Assembly: GCA_016946835.1 (NCBI GenBank)
Contig: JACVTC010000103.1
Location: forward strand, 519,501-583,500
DNA: 64,000 bases
Reading direction: 5' to 3'
From: Neocallimastix lanati (nom. inval.)
Taxonomy: Eukaryota; Neocallimastigomycota; Neocallimastigomycetes; Neocallimastigales; Neocallimastigaceae
The first letter of the stretch is position 1, and each line of letters begins with the position of its first letter. The notes below the pieces were generated by a model, which saw nothing but the letters and a program-made list of their open reading frames with translations, searched no databases and was not told where the DNA came from. Of the stretch, positions 24,748 to 37,565 are shown in pieces. The position numbers and the translations under genes were made by a program.

Positions 24748-26107
24748 CTATACAATAATGAAATCTTTATATTTGTTATTTTTATTACACTTTTGCATAG
24801 ATAATCTGTCATCAGAATAGTTTAAACATTTACCGTCATATACTGAAATAATTAAAAAGAATTTTCCATCGTTACTTGGTATAATGAGCCATTTGTTTAA
24901 ATTATTTTCAACACATTTATTATTAGTTTTAACAATATCATCTTTATTACCATTATCATCAGTTATTATTTTTCGTTGAAGACATATTTTTACATCATTA
25001 CCTTCATTGATATCTCTTCGTTTTAATCCAAAAAAGTCTTTAATTAGATGAACACCATCTTCTATTTTTTCTTCAACCCCAATCTGTGGCATTTTCTATT
25101 TTTTCTTCAACTCAATCAACCGCTTCTTCAGCACAATCAACAAGATCACTAGCACAATCAATTCCCTTTTTCACAACTTCATAAAAATTATTTGTTCTAA
25201 TTATATTTTGAATATATGTATCAATATCAATACCTTGTTCTCTTTTTCTAAGTTCATCTCTAATAGACGATTCATCTTTATAATCATTTTGACATAAATC
25301 GAAATTTGATTGATAAACAGAACGTATAACATCTGGAGTTGGAAAATCTAATATAAACCATTCATTTGGAGCTGTGTGATCTTGAAAAAATAACTATTTT
25401 ACCTCTTACTTCACCAAGGGTTGGCATATTCTTGTTTTCAAATTTTTTCATCGGAATCTTCGGTAAAATAGAGTAAATCATATATTCTATCTCCATATGA
25501 GTCAAAGATATCATTAATTAAATTAGTAACTTCTTTAATTTTTAAGATTTTTGGCGGTATCTTCTAGCTTAAAGTGCATAATAATTGTCTCTATATTATG
25601 CTTCATTAAAAATTTATCACAAAAATTAATTAACATTAATAAATGAAAGAACCACTATATTCCTTTTTATTTGAACATAAACTAACATCATCAATACAGT
25701 TTAATATATTATGTGTAATATAAAATTGCTCACTTTTTTTTTTTTTTTTTTATTTTTTTGGATTATACCCTAATCTAATATCTAAATACCTAATTCCACT
25801 TTCTAATTGTCCTAAAATATCTAAAGTTTGAGTTTGGCCCATCGTACCTTTTTAAGTTCATCAGATAACATACTTGATAAAAATGTTTGACCGTTAACTT
25901 ATGTTACTTTATTAATATTATAAGTTCCACTATCATGTGTACCTAGAATATTTATTTGATTAATTTTTGTGTTATTTTTAATATTACTCATCCAATTAGC
26001 ATCAACATAATTAGCAAATATTTTTCTATTGGAAGCATTAACTTTAATTAATAATGCTATAACGCCAATAATAAAATCAATAAAAAAAAAAAAAAAAGAT
26101 TTCTCAT
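24748..26107 (-). pseudogene. PI-PLC X-domain-like protein gene, fossil
   Basis: Several minus-strand segments follow a bacterial-type phosphatidylinositol phospholipase C: an N-terminal hydrophobic stretch near 26100-26030, the active-site word ILGTHDSGTY near 25950, LESGIRYLDIRLGY near 25770, and ITHN, the usual site of the second catalytic His, near 25715. The C-terminal part, 24748-25092, is an open frame with paired cysteines (DGKCLNY, MQKC), recalling a trefoil or ricin-like ending. The gene is broken in several places and I regard it as inactive. A 31-bp tandem duplication just beyond its end (about 24693-24755) may include its original 3' region. The family call is from motifs only. 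Confidence 0.7.
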
Positions 26108-26201
26108 TGTTAAATATTTATACCTTAATATTTATTTATTTATTTTTTTTTTAAATTCATACAAAAGTAAAAATCATTTTTATAAAATGTAAATAATGAT
26201 A

Positions 26202-26239
<38 letters not shown>

Positions 26240-26945
26240 CATTATGCTTAATTTATTTAAATAAAAATTTCTATTTTTTTATTTTAATAATGAATTCATT
26301 TATAAAATTTATATCTAATAAAGAATTTATCTATTTTATTAATATTTTTAAAATTTTATAAATATAATTTTTAAAATAATATTATATAACATTATATAAT
26401 ACTATATTTATTAAATTATCTTATAAAATAATAAATATTTTCAAACTAATAAAGAATTGATTTTTGTAGAATTATTATTTTATAATATTTGATAATCTAT
26501 TTAATGATAAAACTCAATTAAACTTTTTTTTAAAATTTTAATAATTCAAAATGTTTTCAAATAGTTTTAAAAAGTTTTTCTAATTGATTTTATGGAGGAA
26601 TGAAGAAACCTTTTTTTATTATAATTATTTATTATATTTTAAAATAATAAAGTGTTTAATAAAGTATTTTTAAATTAAAATTCTTATTAATTTCACAACT
26701 CACATAATTTCTATACTGACCTAGAATAAAACCAAATAAAAAATTATATTTTATTTTCAAATTTTTACAATAAATTTATATAGTATATTGTATATAATTA
26801 AATTCTTTTAAAATATATTTTTTAAATAATGGTTTATATATTAAAAAAAAATATATATTAAATTTATTAATAAAAGAAAATTAAATGATTTTTAAAATAA
26901 ATTTATTATAAAAAATTAATTTCAAAAATTATTATACATATTAAA
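26108..26945. other. AT-rich spacer between divergent genes
   Basis: T run at 26205-26239 and otherwise unstructured AT DNA. It presumably held the divergent promoters of the PI-PLC-like fossil and the secreted Cys-rich fragment. Confidence 0.5.
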
Positions 26946-26947
26946 AA

Positions 26948-27374
26948 ATGTATAATAAATTACTGATACATTTTCTTTATATCATTACAAATATTCAATT
27001 TATTTATTCTTATTATTTAATTTATACTTATGATAATATTACTGATTATGATGAAAGTTCAAGTTTGATATCTACTTATGATAAAAATAATGTTTTAAAA
27101 AAAAAATGATATTTTGGGAATCAAAGATACTTTTTATTATAGTTATTTTTGTAAAAATGGATTTTGTACTCAAGTAGATATTGATTATTTAAAGCCGTTT
27201 GTTGAAATTCCAGATGAAAAAGGTAATCTAAAAAGATATATTCTAAAATCTTGTAATTATAATCAATTACATAAATGTCCATCTGGTGTGGTTAGAGGAA
27301 GTAGTAACTGTACATTTACCAATAGACAGACGAACGGTCAAATTAATGAAAATTGTTATACTGATATTTATTAG
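26948..27374 (+). pseudogene. Truncated secreted Cys-rich protein fragment
   Basis: ATG at 26948 opens a signal-peptide-like stretch (MYNKLLIHFLYIITNIQF) and an acidic segment ending in an A run (about 27096-27105). The frame changes there and continues as DILGIKDTFYYSYFCKNGFC and on to 27374, with six more cysteines. The second part resembles the YFCK..C..V..DYLKP.IEIP..RYI module I recall from large membrane-anchored Cys-rich proteins of gut fungi (memory, not a search). It stops abruptly near 27374, where sequence of the opposite-strand ankyrin gene tail begins, so it looks cut by a rearrangement. The A-run frame change could also be a sequence error. Confidence 0.55.
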
Positions 27375-27475
27375 TAGTGATTGTTGCTGAGTTTGAATTT
27401 GTTGTTGAAATTGTTCTAATGATGATTATATGAAGGTAAGAGGTGGTGTATTATTTTGTATTGTCGGTTGCTCCC

Positions 27476-30421
27476 TTATTGTACATAATAGGAATTGGTT
27501 GGATTCATGGTATTTTTACCTTTTCTACTATGATTTGAAGTTCGTTGACTCATTCCTTGAGATGCGGTTGGCACTGGATAATTTTGAATATAATTTTGTG
27601 TAATGGATTGCATAACCAGTTGATTTTGAGGATTTTGATTTTGATTGGGTTGAAATAGATCTGGTTTTAATATATTTTGAGGTAGGTAAGGATTATTTTG
27701 CATTGAAGGTGGTATATAATATTGATTATATGAAGGAAAGGAACTATGAGAATTATAATATGGATATGGTATTGGATATTGATTTTGAAAAGGGGCAAAC
27801 TGTTCAGAAACCGTACCAGGATATAATGAAAAACTTTGATTACCGATATTGGTGCTATTTACGATATCATTATATGCAGGTGGTTCATCTTCTATAAAAA
27901 ATAAGTTGATAATATAAAAAAAAAAATAAAAAAAAAATATATATATATATATATTTATATAAATATTTAATTATATTCATAAAATATATATATATATATA
28001 TATTTCAAATTATTTTGATCGTTAATATATTGTTTATTTTTAAATTTTTTAAATTTTTTAAAATTTTTACCTTTGATATCTTCATGATCTTCATTTATAT
28101 TCATATTTGCATTGATATTTACATTTGCATTAATATTTATATTTGTATTTATATTTATATTGGGATTTTCATTTCTATTTTCATTCATGGTCTGCTTTAT
28201 CGCTAAAAATCGGCCATTTTTATTATAATCTATTACCATAACTTCACTTTCATTTTGAAGTAATAGTTTAATCGTTTCTTCTTTTATTTCAGATATATTA
28301 TTAAAATCATTTTCATTTATATGAAGAGTAATATTATTATAATTAGCATAAGCTAAAAGAGTGTTAATCATATTGATATTGTTATTTTTAGTAGCAAACA
28401 AAATAGGGTAATTTCCCCTATTGGTTAATCCGTTCATTTCCAAAATAATATTATGATTATTAGCATATTCTATTAATAAATGAACCATCTCATTATTATT
28501 ATTAAAAGTAGCCTCTAAAAGTGGATAATAGCCATTCTTATCATTTTCATTTAATTCTAAAATAATATTATGTTTATTGGCATATTCGATAAATAGCTTG
28601 ACGATTTCAATATTATTTCTATTAGCTGCTGTAATCATTGGATATGTTTTGTTTTCATTGATTTGATTAACATCTAAGAGTATATTATTCTTGTCGGCAT
28701 ATTCTATAAACAATTTTATTATTGCTATATTCCCTAGACGTGTTGCCCAATCTAATGGATAATCTTCCTTCTTACTTTGCTTATTAATACTTAAAATAAT
28801 ATCATTTTTGTTGGCATAATCCATTAATTTTTGAATCATTTCAGGATTATTATTGGCGGTAGCATTTAAAAGAGAGTAAGTACCTTCATTATTTTGAATA
28901 TTCAAATTTAAAATAATACTATGTTGATTGGCGTATTCCATAAGCATTTCAACGATTCTTGTATTATTATTTTTTGTGGCGTGATAAAGAAGGAAATCAC
29001 CATCTTCATTCTTTTTATTTATTTCAAGAATGTTATTGAAATTGCTCTTATTACTCTTTTTCAAAATCATTTCAACTTTTTTAATATTATTATTTTTAAC
29101 ACCTTCCCATAATTCATATATTAATTTTGCTTTACTTTCTTTCAATTCATTTCTTCCAATTCTTTCTATTATTTCCACTATCTTATTTTCTTTTTTTTCA
29201 ATTTCTTTGTCATATATTTCTCTTTCGAACTATATTATTATACAGTGAATAAAAGCATATAAATAATTATAAAAAATTGACAGGAATAAAAAAATGGTAT
29301 AAATATCAATATATAAATATTTATATTTCATTAATATTTAAATCCTTAAAAATAAATATATTTTTTAAATAACAATATATATTATTATTTATTAATATAA
29401 AGATATATACATAAATAACTTTACCTTATTTTTAACTTCTTGATAACTTTGTAATAATTTCAAAATTTCGGATGATATATTTGAATTATACTTTGTAAAA
29501 TATTTTTTATTTAATTTCATTTTAATATTATGATTTTTAGCGTATTCTATTAATAATTTAACTATATTCACATTATTATTTGCAATACTTTGTGATAGTG
29601 GATACTGGTTATTCTGATTTTTTTCATTTAAATCTAAAACTATATTATGATCATTACTATATTTCATTAATAACTTTACGATTTCCACATTATTATGGCA
29701 AATCGCTAATAAAAGAGGATAATTTCTCATATTTGATTTTTCATTCATTTCCAATTTGATATTATGAGTTGTAGCATATTCAATTAATAAGCGAACTATT
29801 TCAACATTATTATTATAGGTAGCCTCTAAAAGAGGATAATATCCATTAATATCTTTTTCATTCAATTCTAAAAGAATATTATGCTTATTGGCATAGTCTA
29901 TAAATAACTTTACATTTTCAATATTGTTTTTATTGATGGCAGTAATCAATGGATAAGTCTTATCTTTATTTTTTTGATTAATATCTAGCAGAATATTGCA
30001 TTTATTGGAGTATTCCATGAGCATTTCAACCATTTTCATATTATTTATTTTAGTTGCATGATTAAGAAGAAAATCATCTTCATTGTTCTTTTTATTTATT
30101 TCTAAAAAGTCTCTGTCATCATATATATCACATTTTTTCAATATCATTTCAACTTTTTTAATATTATTATTTTTAACACCTTCCCATAATTCATATATTA
30201 ATTTTGCTTTACATTCTTCCAATTCATTTTTTTCAATTATTTCGATTATTTCCATTATCTCATTTTTGTTTTTTATAATTTCTTTGTCATATATTTCTCT
30301 TTCAAACTATATTATTATACAGTGAATAAAAGTATATAAATAATTATAAAAAATTGACAGGAATAAAAAAATGGTGTAAATATCAATATATAAATATTTT
30401 TATTATATCAATATTTAAATC

Positions 30422-30459
<38 letters not shown>

Positions 30460-31505
30460 ATAATTTAATATAACAATATATACTATTATTTATTAATATA
30501 AAGATATATATACATAAATAACTTTACCTTCTTTTTATCTTCTTGATAACTTTGTAATAATTTCAAAATTTCGGTTGATATATTTGAATTATATTTTGTA
30601 ATATCTTTTTTATTTAATTTCATTTTAATATTATGATTTTTAGCATATTTTATTAATAAATTAACTATATTCATATTATTATTTGTAATACTTTGTAAAA
30701 GTGGATACTGATTATTCTGATTTCTTTCATTTAAATCTAAAATCAAATCATTATTATTTGCATATTCAATTAACAATTGAACCATTTCCTCATTATTATT
30801 TATAACAGCAAATAAAAGAGGATAATTTCCTAAACTTGATTTTTCATTCACATTTAAAACAATATTATGACTACTAGCATAGTTGATTAAAATTTTTACA
30901 ATTTCAATGTTATTTTTAAAAGTTGCTTCTAAAATTGGAAAATATCCATTTTTATCTTTTTCATTCAATTCTAAAGTAATATTTTTATTATTGGCATATT
31001 CAATAAGTAATTTAATTATTTCTGTATTATTAATTTTTTTGAGGGTATGGAATGTAAAGCTTTCATCTTCATTGAAAGTATGAATAATATTATTACCATC
31101 TTTTTCTATAGCACACAACAGAGGATATACTCCATATTTATTGTATGCATTTAGTTCCAAAATAATATTATATTTATAAGAATATTCAATAAATAATTTA
31201 ACCAATTCAATATTACTATTTGAAGTTGCTTCCAGTAAAGGATAACTATCATTATTTTCGTCTTTTTTATTCAAATTTAAAATGATATTGTTATTGTTTG
31301 CATATTCTATTAGTATTTTAGCTATACTTAGATTATTTCTATTACTAGCAGATATAAGATAATATGAACCATATCCATTTTTTTCATTCAATTCCAAAGT
31401 TTTATTTTTCTTTTTAAGATTTTCTAATATTACTTTAACTTTTGTTCCGTCATTAGTCCATATTGCCTTTAATAATTTTTCTTCATAACTTTTATATATT
31501 CCCAT
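27476..31505 (-). CDS. Ankyrin-repeat protein with P/Q/N-rich PPAY tail, four exons
   Basis: Exons (minus): 31505-30528, 30306-29425, 29229-28071 and 27891-27476, about 1144 residues. Introns of 221, 195 and 179 bp begin GTAAAG, GTAAAG and GTAAAA and end AG; junction phases are 0, 0 and 1 and keep the frame open. Exon 1 starts at ATG 31505 (MGIYKSYEEKLL). Exons 1-3 encode about 20 ankyrin repeats of an unusual 39-residue period (YPLLEATxNNNxEIVKLLIEYANxHNIILELNE). Exons 2 and 3 start alike (FEREIYDKEI, then KLIYELWEGVKNNNIKKVEM); exons 1 and 2 end alike (NISTEILKLLQSYQ). Exon 3 ends in NIN/NAN dipeptide repeats. Exon 4 gives EDEPPAYNDIV, a PPxY motif known to bind WW domains such as those of Rsp5/NEDD4 ligases, and a tail rich in Pro, Gln, Asn and Tyr. 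No signal peptide or membrane segment is seen; likely a cytoplasmic scaffold. Confidence 0.75.
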
Positions 31506-31668
31506 ATTTTAAAAATTATTTTATTAATTTTTTTTTGAAACATAAATAAATAAAAATTAAGTCTTTTTTTGGTACAAATTTTAAAGTTAAATAAATAAAT
31601 AAATAAAAATAAATAAAATAAATAAATTAATAAATTAAAATTATTTTAATAATTTTAAATATTTTTAT

Positions 31669-31707
31669 CCAATTGGTAACCAATAAGATTTTGCTGTTAT
31701 TTATTGG
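31669..31707. promoter_or_regulatory. CCAAT-box cluster upstream of the ankyrin gene
   Basis: CCAATTGG (31669-31676), ACCAAT (31679-31684) and ATTGG (31703-31707) cluster in 40 bp, about 165 bp upstream of the minus-strand ATG at 31505. CCAAT boxes bind the HAP/NF-Y complex in fungi. Function here is inferred from motif and position. Confidence 0.35.
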
Positions 31708-31759
31708 TTCAATTCATTATCTAAGCCTTTGCTAGAATAGGGGTAAATTAAAGGAGTTA

Positions 31760-31878
31760 CGATTATAAAGAATAGAATATAAAATAGAATATAATATATA
31801 AAGCAAAAGACATTAATGACAACTTTAAATAATATGTATTAAATATTAAATAATAATTAAAAATTAATAAAATATTAA

Positions 31879-31912
<34 letters not shown>

Positions 31913-32420
31913 TATAAATAGATAATTATTAAATAAATACATAAGCAATACTAAAAGTTTCCAAGGAAATAATTATTTTACAAAAAAAAAAAAAAAATGG
32001 TTCTAATAATGAAAATATGATAATTTATATATATACTAATTATTTTTAATATTTTCCAAAATTTATTGTATATAATAGCAAATAAAATAATTTTTATTTA
32101 TTTATTAATAAATTATATAATACTATTTTAGTATTGTAATAATAATCAAGGTCATTATATTCAAATAAATAAATGATAATATATTAAATTTTTATAATTG
32201 TATAAATAATTAATTCTATTGTATTGAAATATATTATTTGATTTTATTGATAAAAATAATTTTAACGAATAAATTGTTATTTATCATATAAAATATTTGA
32301 TTGTTTTAAATTTTATTATTATGAATATATATATATAATCTAATAGTTATAATATATTTTTCTATTTAGTTTTTTATTTTTTTGTTCAAAAATATTTTAA
32401 AAGTAGATTATTAGTATTTC
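31760..32420. other. AT-rich intergenic DNA, no gene seen
   Basis: An A run followed by a TA microsatellite at 31875-31915; otherwise AT DNA without a coding signal. Confidence 0.6.
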
Positions 32421-32429
32421 AATAGTAAT

Positions 32430-32985
32430 TATCTTTATCATCTCTATCTTTGTTCATTGTATTAATGAAAAAAGGTAAGGACAAGTGACAAAGCATCAAA
32501 TATTACTACTAGTTGCATATTTTATCAGGAGATTCTGATTTTTGCCATCCTAGCTAATTGCATTTTTTTAATGAAGAATATCACTTTATTAAGGATTTGT
32601 TCAAGTTTAGTAGAAATAACATTCATAAAGAATTAATATTCGTTGAAAGCTTTCAACCTCATTATCATAATATGAAAGCTATCATTTTGAATATAATAAA
32701 AATTTTCCATAATATTTAAAGTAAATAATTTTTTTTTATTTCTCTTGAATTTTTTTTTTACTAATTTTTCTGTTTTACTATCATAAAATTCATTTTTAAT
32801 ATTAACCAAAGTTTCAAGCGCATTTTTATCAAATAATTAACTTACACCTTCTTAATAGATTTTCTCATCTATATATATTTATTTCTTGTTCCGTAACGTT
32901 GAAAAGAATTTTTTCAATCAATTTAAAGGCACCTGCCTTAAAATTTTTTTATCAGCATCATCAGGTTTATTTTCATATTTCTCTA
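32430..32985 (-). pseudogene. Possible decayed coding region, unknown
   Basis: GC-richer than the flanks. On the minus strand, short runs with protein-like composition appear in more than one frame, for example EKYENKPDDADKK near 32975, KLIEKILFNVTEQE near 32915 and KNALETLVNIKNEFYDSK near 32810. The runs are interrupted by stops. I do not recognise a family. It ends where the SINE-like element begins. Confidence 0.35.
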
Positions 32986-33817
<832 letters not shown>

Positions 33818-33819
<2 letters not shown>

Positions 33820-34489
33820 TTATATATTTATTTATTATTATTTAAAGAATTAATTCAAAAAAGAATTAATTTATTATTATTATTATTAGTTTTCTTTTTT
33901 TTTTTTAAAAAAAAAAAATCAATAGAAAATATATATATAAAATATTATTAAATAATATAATTAAATTATTTTTATTTATTTATTTTTATTTTTTTGTTTG
34001 TTTGTTTGTCAATAAGAAAGTAGTAAAAATAAAAATAATAAAAAAAAAAAAAGTATTTAATAGTTAAGTATTTAAATTAAAATTAAATATAAATAAATAA
34101 ATAATATATTTATAAAAAAAATTATTATTTTTAAAATAATGAATTAATTGTTTAAAAATAAAAATAATTAATAATAAGAATAATTTAATTCATCCTATTT
34201 GGATAATTCATAATAGTAATAGTAATAGTATATCAAAATAGAGTGAGAAAAAAAAGAGAAAGAAATAATATATATATAAATGAATAGAAATTGAGAGATA
34301 TAGATATAATAGTAATAAAATAAAAAATAAAAAAAAGTAAAAAATTTAAAAAAATAAATAAATAATTAATTAATTAATTTTTTTTTTTTTTTTTTAGATA
34401 TTCTTTAATTAATTTATTATTTATATCAAATTAATTTTTTTTTTTAATTTTTTTCCTTTTTCATTTTATTTTTATTTCATTTCAACTCT

Positions 34490-34491
<2 letters not shown>
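33818..34491. other. AT-rich 3' flank of the ABCA gene
   Basis: No gene seen. A/T runs and a TAG-rich stretch at 34210-34330 (GTAATA and TATAGA repeats). Confidence 0.6.

Positions 34492-34546
<55 letters not shown>
34492..34546. repeat. Poly(T) run of 55 abutting the ABCA stop codon
   Basis: On the coding (minus) strand an A run begins with the A of the TGA stop and continues for 55 bases, so the transcript would have a pure A tract directly after the stop. Confidence 0.9.
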
Positions 34547-37481
34547 CATTCAGGATTGATCACTTGTTGCTTAGCAAAGTTAATAAAGATCTGTTCTAGC
34601 GTGGTCTGATTAAAACTATAATCGGAGACGAGTCCTCGTCTCTTACAGTCTTCCATGACCTCAAAAACATATCCCAGATGATGGGTCATCTTCACCTTAT
34701 ATTTCACACGATCCATGGAGGATTTTTCCATCTCATAGTCATGACCATCAAAGAGAGGATCACCGCCATCGGCACTCCTTCTCTCCACGACTTCTTTATG
34801 GAATTGCTCTAAATTGGAGGATTGTAATTCCAAAATGTAACTGTCCCCAAATTTCATCTTTAAATGTTCTGGAGAACCGATACACGAGAGTCGTCCATTG
34901 ATGAGAATGGCTAATCGATCACATAAATTCTCTGCTTCTTCCATGGAGTGAGTGGTCATGATGATGGCAGAATCATTTCTATTCTTTGTCTTCTTGATCG
35001 TATCCCAGACTAAACGACGTGTGGAAGGATCCATACCTGCGGAGGGTTCATCCAATAGGATCTGTTGAGGATAACCACAGATCGCTATGAGAAGAGAAAG
35101 TTTACGTTTAGTACCACCACTGAGATCTTCGGCTCGTTTATGTTGATGTTCCTCCAGTCCGAGGATTTGAATATATTGGGTGGCATAGGCTTTCGATTCT
35201 TGAGCGGTATAGCCACGAATACGAAGGAAGAGCTCCAAATGTTCACGTAGGGTTAATTCCTTCCAGAGAATATCATTTTGAGGACAGTAACCCATAGAGA
35301 TTTCTCCTAAGCGAGCAATATGACTTTGAATGCCATGGAAACAAATTGTCCCCGTGGTTTGAGGGATGGTAGCGGTAATAGTATTTAAGGTGGTCGACTT
35401 ACCCGCACCATTAGGACCCAATAAACCAAAGCATTCATGATTTCTGACGCCAAAGTTTACCTCCACTACAGCCGTTTTCACATATTTATTGGTGGTGGTG
35501 GTGGGGATTAAGGATTTATGAATTTCACCAAATTTATAATGAAGAGGATCACGATTCATGATCTCCTTTTTCTTTTCTTTATCGGTAGGTAAGGTAGCCC
35601 TATATTCCTTACTGAGATGAAGCACACTGAGAGGTAGGTCTTGTTGATGATCCTTCACATAATAGTATTCCTTACGGACATCTTCGTCTCCTTCCTCTAG
35701 CTCTTTTAAACGTTGAGAAAGAAGTTCCTCCGGCATTTCATGAATATCCTTTTTATTGGTTTGATTCTTTTTAATGTCTAGTTGTATTAGTAGGTAGAAA
35801 TGAACGAAAGCTACCACCACCAAGACCAAAAGGATAGGAGAAATACCATTACTAAATTGAATTAAATGATGGAAGGTGAGATCATAATTCATTAATTTTT
35901 CATAGGCTTTCATAGTAAAGATAGAATTCACCATGGCCACAAATCCGTAAGCAGGAGTAATGGCACTAAGAATAATATTATAGAGGTTAGCGACAGGACC
36001 GATGACGCCCTTTCCCTTCATAATTCCATCAAAGATATTATAGTTCATACCGATCAACATGAAGATAAGATAACCAAAAATGACAGGGAAGGTATTAATG
36101 AGAGGCATGGCAGAGAAGGCAGATTCCTCCTTATCAAAGAGGAAACTTGTTACGTATTGAAAGAGCATGGTAGGCACACTCCAAACGATTAATAGCAGCA
36201 GGATAAGGGCTAAAATTTTAAAATCGAGTAATGGTTCAAATTGTACGACAATACCAACTAAAAAGATTAAAATGCAAGAGAAGAGGAAGAGAAGGACATC
36301 CGTTAAGAAGCAAGAAATCCAATAATTTTTACGGGAAACGCCATTCAACTGAAGCTGCTTCAACAGCTGTAGCTCTCTTTCCCTCACAATCAACGGTCCA
36401 AATCGATTAATATTAGCGACAATACAATAGCCAATCATAAATCCTGAGATGGTTAATCCTACCATGGTATTCACATCCCAACCGGTGGTGTCGTAAAGAT
36501 GTGAGGTGATGACGATCTGGTCACTAACATTTTTAGAGGCAAGAATAGCATTACTTAAGGCATTTATGGTAGCGGGGATAGCATGAATCATGGTATCATT
36601 GTAATGAATATCAAATCTAAAGTGATGAGGAGTCACTTCACGACCACCGAACGAGGAAAGATAGTAAGGGTCCTCACGACGAGGATTAGGAATCATATTT
36701 AAAGGAAGATGAGTTAAGAACTGACGGTTCGCCCCGCCACCCATCGCTGTGATGACATCCTCCTCTGTGAAGGGCAGTTGAGCCTTAGGTTCCATATTGA
36801 AGTTGGCATGACTATACATCGAAGGAATAGAAATTATTCCGGATTTAGAAGAGCTCGACTTCTTCATGAAGACCCGTTGAGTAATGAAGAACATGACTCC
36901 ATTAATTATAGCCGGGAAGATGATGGCGAAGAAGGCAAATCCCTTATCCTTCACAAAAATTTTTAATCTAGATCGAATGAGATAGCCAATGAGATGAAGA
37001 TTACTGGGTGGGGAAACACTTTTTAATTCGGGTAAACCGTTGTTATTCGTAATATCAATAGCAATATCATTGGTGGATTCAGGAGTGGTGGTAGAGTCGG
37101 TAGGAGTAATCTTCAATCTAGGTCTGAGAAGGCCATTTGTAGAATGGTGATAATTATTATTACTATTATTAGGTTTAGAATTTGTGATATCCATTGAAGT
37201 TTTTGAATTATAAACGTTATCAAAATTACAAGAACTATTCTTGTGGATACGGGTATCATCATCATAGACATGATCCTCTAAATGGACAAATAATTCTTCC
37301 AAAGTAGGCATATTAAGAGCATACTTCTTCACTAAGCCTCCTTGATATTCAGGATGTTTATCAGCTTCCTCCATCAATTCATCCAATTTATTTAAGAGTG
37401 GTGGGAATTTATCCGTTGTATTAATAGGTAATTTCCAGGTATGACATTGAATTTCAACATCATTTCCTTCCATAGAAAAAC

Positions 37482-37565
<84 letters not shown>

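Noticed and set aside
27967-31505. Three independent tandem ankyrin paralogues
   Set aside because: Splice signals with matching phases and shared introns make a single gene more likely.
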